42,246 nucleotides of DNA from Thermosulfurimonas dismutans. Its GTDB lineage: Bacteria > Desulfobacterota > Thermodesulfobacteria > Thermodesulfobacteriales > Thermodesulfobacteriaceae. The notes under the pieces are model-generated. The model saw nothing but the letters and a program-made list of their open reading frames with translations. It made no database searches and was not told where the DNA came from. Positions within the stretch are counted from its first letter, which is position 1. The number at the start of each line of letters is the position of its first letter. Positions 40,832 to 42,246 of the stretch are shown here, one piece after another. The stretch is taken from assembly GCA_011322625.1 (NCBI GenBank), contig DRMH01000008.1, forward strand, positions 1-42,246, read 5' to 3'. Made by a program: the position numbers and the translations under genes.

Positions 40832-41978
40832 GTGGCTCTTCCTTCTGGCGTGTTTTCTTTTGATCCTTCCCGCCTGCAAGGGGGGAGAGGAACATTCGAA
40901 GTCTTCCTCCGCGGGAAGGGTGGTCAAGACCCGTGTCTATGTGGCCTCTCCGGTAGAGGTTCTCCTCTTTCGGGAACTTCCGGCCACGGTGGAGGCTCGC
41001 CAGCGGGCGGTGCTTTCCTCCAAGGTCTCCGGTTTCGTCACCGAGGTTCGGGTGAAGGAGGGTGATCGGATCCGTGCCGGGGAGGTCCTCTTACGCATCG
41101 ATGATCGGAATCTCCGGGCCCGGATCCGGGCCCTTTCCTCGGCGGTGCAGGCCCTGCGCCGCGAGCTTGTGGCCATCTCGGCCCGGGAGGCCTACGCCCG
41201 GGCGGAATTTCAGCGTTTCCGCAAGCTCTTCGCCGCCCAGGCGGCCACCGCCGAGGAGTACGAGGCCCGTAAATCCGAATACCAGGCCCTGGCGGCCCAG
41301 CGGGAAGCCCTTCAGGCCCGGATAAGAGAAACCCAGGCCCGTCTGTCCGAAGTGCGCACCCTTCTGCGTTATACCGTTCTGCGGGCTCCCTTTTCCGGGG
41401 ACGTGGTGCGTAAGTACGTGGATCCAGGCACCTTTGTGGGGCCGGGTCAGCCGCTCCTGGAGGTGGAAAACCAGGAGGCCGGATATCGATTGGTCTGTCA
41501 TCCCGGGGAAGCCCTTTTCGGTCGGATTCATCCCGGGCTAAAGGCCTGGGTGTTCTTTCCCGGTCGCAATCTCCGTCTCACCCTCCGGGTCTCCCGGGTG
41601 GTTCGGGATGTGGATCCCCAGACCCGCACCTTTACGGTCAAGTTCGATCTTCCGAAGGAGGTGCGTCTGCCTTCGGGCACCTACGGCCGGGTCTTTCTGC
41701 CCGTGGGGCGGGAGAAGACCCTCCTGGTGCCGCGGGAGGCCCTGGTGGACCGCGGAGGCTTCAAGGCCCTCTTCGTGGTGAATCCGCAGGGGCTGGTCTA
41801 TCTCCGGGTGGTGCGAATCGGCAAGACCTACTGGCGTCGGGAAAAGCAGTGGGTTCCGGTGTGTGAGGGGCTGAAGTGCCGGGGCTACGTAGAGGTCCTT
41901 TCCGGGATCGAGCCCGGAGAACGCGTGGTGGCGCACCCCCCGCTGGGACTTAAAGAGGGAGACCGGGTAGAGGAATAG
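40818..41978 (+). CDS. RND efflux membrane-fusion (periplasmic adaptor) lipoprotein
   Basis: A 386-aa adaptor. It has a type II signal peptide with lipobox LPAC (residues about 17-20). The lipoyl half-motif VSGFVTEVRVKEGDRIRAGE (around 70) precedes a coiled-coil hairpin rich in Ala/Arg/Glu; LRAPFSGDVVRKYVDPGTFV is the second lipoyl half. The C-terminal part contains the beta-barrel (RTFTVKFDLP) and the membrane-proximal VPREALVDRG segment. It links the TolC channel to the pump encoded downstream. The start at 40818 is chosen over 40755, which would read through TolC coding sequence. Confidence 0.93.
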   Translation: MKNPRWLFLLACFLLILPACKGGEEHSKSSSAGRVVKTRVYVASPVEVLLFRELPATVEARQRAVLSSKVSGFVTEVRVKEGDRIRAGEVLLRIDDRNLRARIRALSSAVQALRRELVAISAREAYARAEFQRFRKLFAAQAATAEEYEARKSEYQALAAQREALQARIRETQARLSEVRTLLRYTVLRAPFSGDVVRKYVDPGTFVGPGQPLLEVENQEAGYRLVCHPGEALFGRIHPGLKAWVFFPGRNLRLTLRVSRVVRDVDPQTRTFTVKFDLPKEVRLPSGTYGRVFLPVGREKTLLVPREALVDRGGFKALFVVNPQGLVYLRVVRIGKTYWRREKQWVPVCEGLKCRGYVEVLSGIEPGERVVAHPPLGLKEGDRVEE

Positions 41979-41981
41979 CCC

Positions 41982-42246
41982 ATGCGCGAGTTCGTCTTCC
42001 GGATAGTGAACTATTTCGTGGACTCCAAGCTGGTCCCCCTCCTTATCATGGCCACCATTGCCATGGGGCTCTTTGCGGTCATCAACACCCCCAGCGAGGA
42101 GGAGCCTCAGATCGTGGTCCCCATGATCGATGTCTTCGTGGAGATGCCCGGGGCCACCTCCAAGGAGATAGAGGAACGGGTGATCTATCCCATGGAGAAA
42201 CTCCTGTGGGAGATCCCCGGGGTGAAGTTCGTTTATTCCCCGCCGA
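41982..42246 (+). CDS. RND efflux pump, N-terminal part (truncated by window end)
   Basis: The first 88 residues of an AcrB/CzcA-type transporter: N-terminal membrane helix ([18 protein letters not shown]), then [20 protein letters not shown], and [18 protein letters not shown], which is the start of the porter domain. It begins 3 bp after the adaptor stop. The remainder, normally over 1000 residues, lies beyond the window. Confidence 0.9.
   Translation, partial: MREFVFRIVNYFVDSKLVPLLIMATIAMGLFAVINTPSEEEPQIVVPMIDVFVEMPGATSKEIEERVIYPMEKLLWEIPGVKFVYSPP

Noticed and set aside
39188-40927. 579-aa minus-strand frame opposite the TolC gene
   Set aside because: Low-complexity Gly/Pro/Leu composition with no motif; TolC family match on the plus strand is clear.
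1-42246. CRISPR array, tRNA or rRNA genes, insertion sequences
   Set aside because: No spaced direct repeats, cloverleaf-like segments or transposase motifs were noticed; gaps between genes are too short to hold most of these.

Overview
The window is a GC-rich bacterial chromosome segment with very short intergenic gaps. Several traits fit a thermophilic, anaerobic Thermodesulfobacteria/Desulfobacterota-type organism: the gene order ffh-rpsP-KH-rimM-trmD-rplS-rnhB-yraN followed by a DUF6178-type gene, a trmD gene fused to a second SPOUT-like domain, a B12-dependent ribonucleotide reductase carrying an intein, and Glu/Arg/Leu-rich proteins. This placement is inference from gene content; no 16S rRNA is present.

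Region 1 (about 35-20652, all minus strand) is one 20.6-kb run of 20 tightly packed or overlapping genes that builds an extracellular contractile injection system (eCIS; Afp/PVC/MAC-like phage-tail particle). In transcription order it encodes a VCP-like AAA+ ATPase (Afp15-like), a 957-aa putative effector with a C-terminal HNH-like nuclease motif, a DUF4255 cap protein (Afp16-like), a small carboxypeptidase-regulatory-like protein, the sheath, a tube protein, a Zn-ribbon tail-assembly-type protein, a DUF6760-like protein, a Pro/Arg/Gly-rich disordered protein, a second tube protein, a LysM tube/baseplate adaptor (Afp7-like), a spike hub and spike needle encoded separately (together Afp8-like), a PAAR-type tip, a gp25-type baseplate protein, two successive J-type baseplate proteins, a predicted beta-propeller fused to a tail-protein-I-like domain, an uncharacterised tail-associated protein, and finally a metallophosphoesterase. 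There is no capsid, terminase, integrase or T6SS membrane complex, so it is neither a prophage nor a T6SS. No classical tape measure or long tail fibre is recognisable.

Region 2 (20689-22768, plus) holds a DAHP synthase (aroF-type), divergent from the eCIS operon, and a radical-SAM protein. Region 3 (22765-29654, minus) is the ffh and rpsP-rimM-trmD-rplS-rnhB-yraN translation/RNA cluster ending in a DUF6178-like gene. Region 4 (29685-38584) is a mix of housekeeping genes: a Na+/Ca2+ exchanger-family protein, nrdJ with a 309-residue intein inserted directly before the catalytic Cys, birA, a small membrane protein, tyrA, lgt, an HTH protein, an exported protein and rpoD. Region 5 (38693-42246, plus) has a divergent Tpt1/KptA-like protein and the start of a tripartite RND efflux operon (TolC-like channel, lipoprotein adaptor, truncated RND pump).

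The most noteworthy items are the eCIS with its putative built-in nuclease effector and possible phosphoesterase cargo, the intein in the NrdJ active-site motif with a decayed homing endonuclease, the TrmD-SPOUT fusion, the antisense overlap of tyrA and lgt, a perfect palindrome in the rpoD leader, and several promoters placed so close to start codons that leaderless mRNAs are predicted. No tRNA, rRNA, CRISPR array or insertion sequence was recognised, and no gene-free stretch exceeds about 110 bases.
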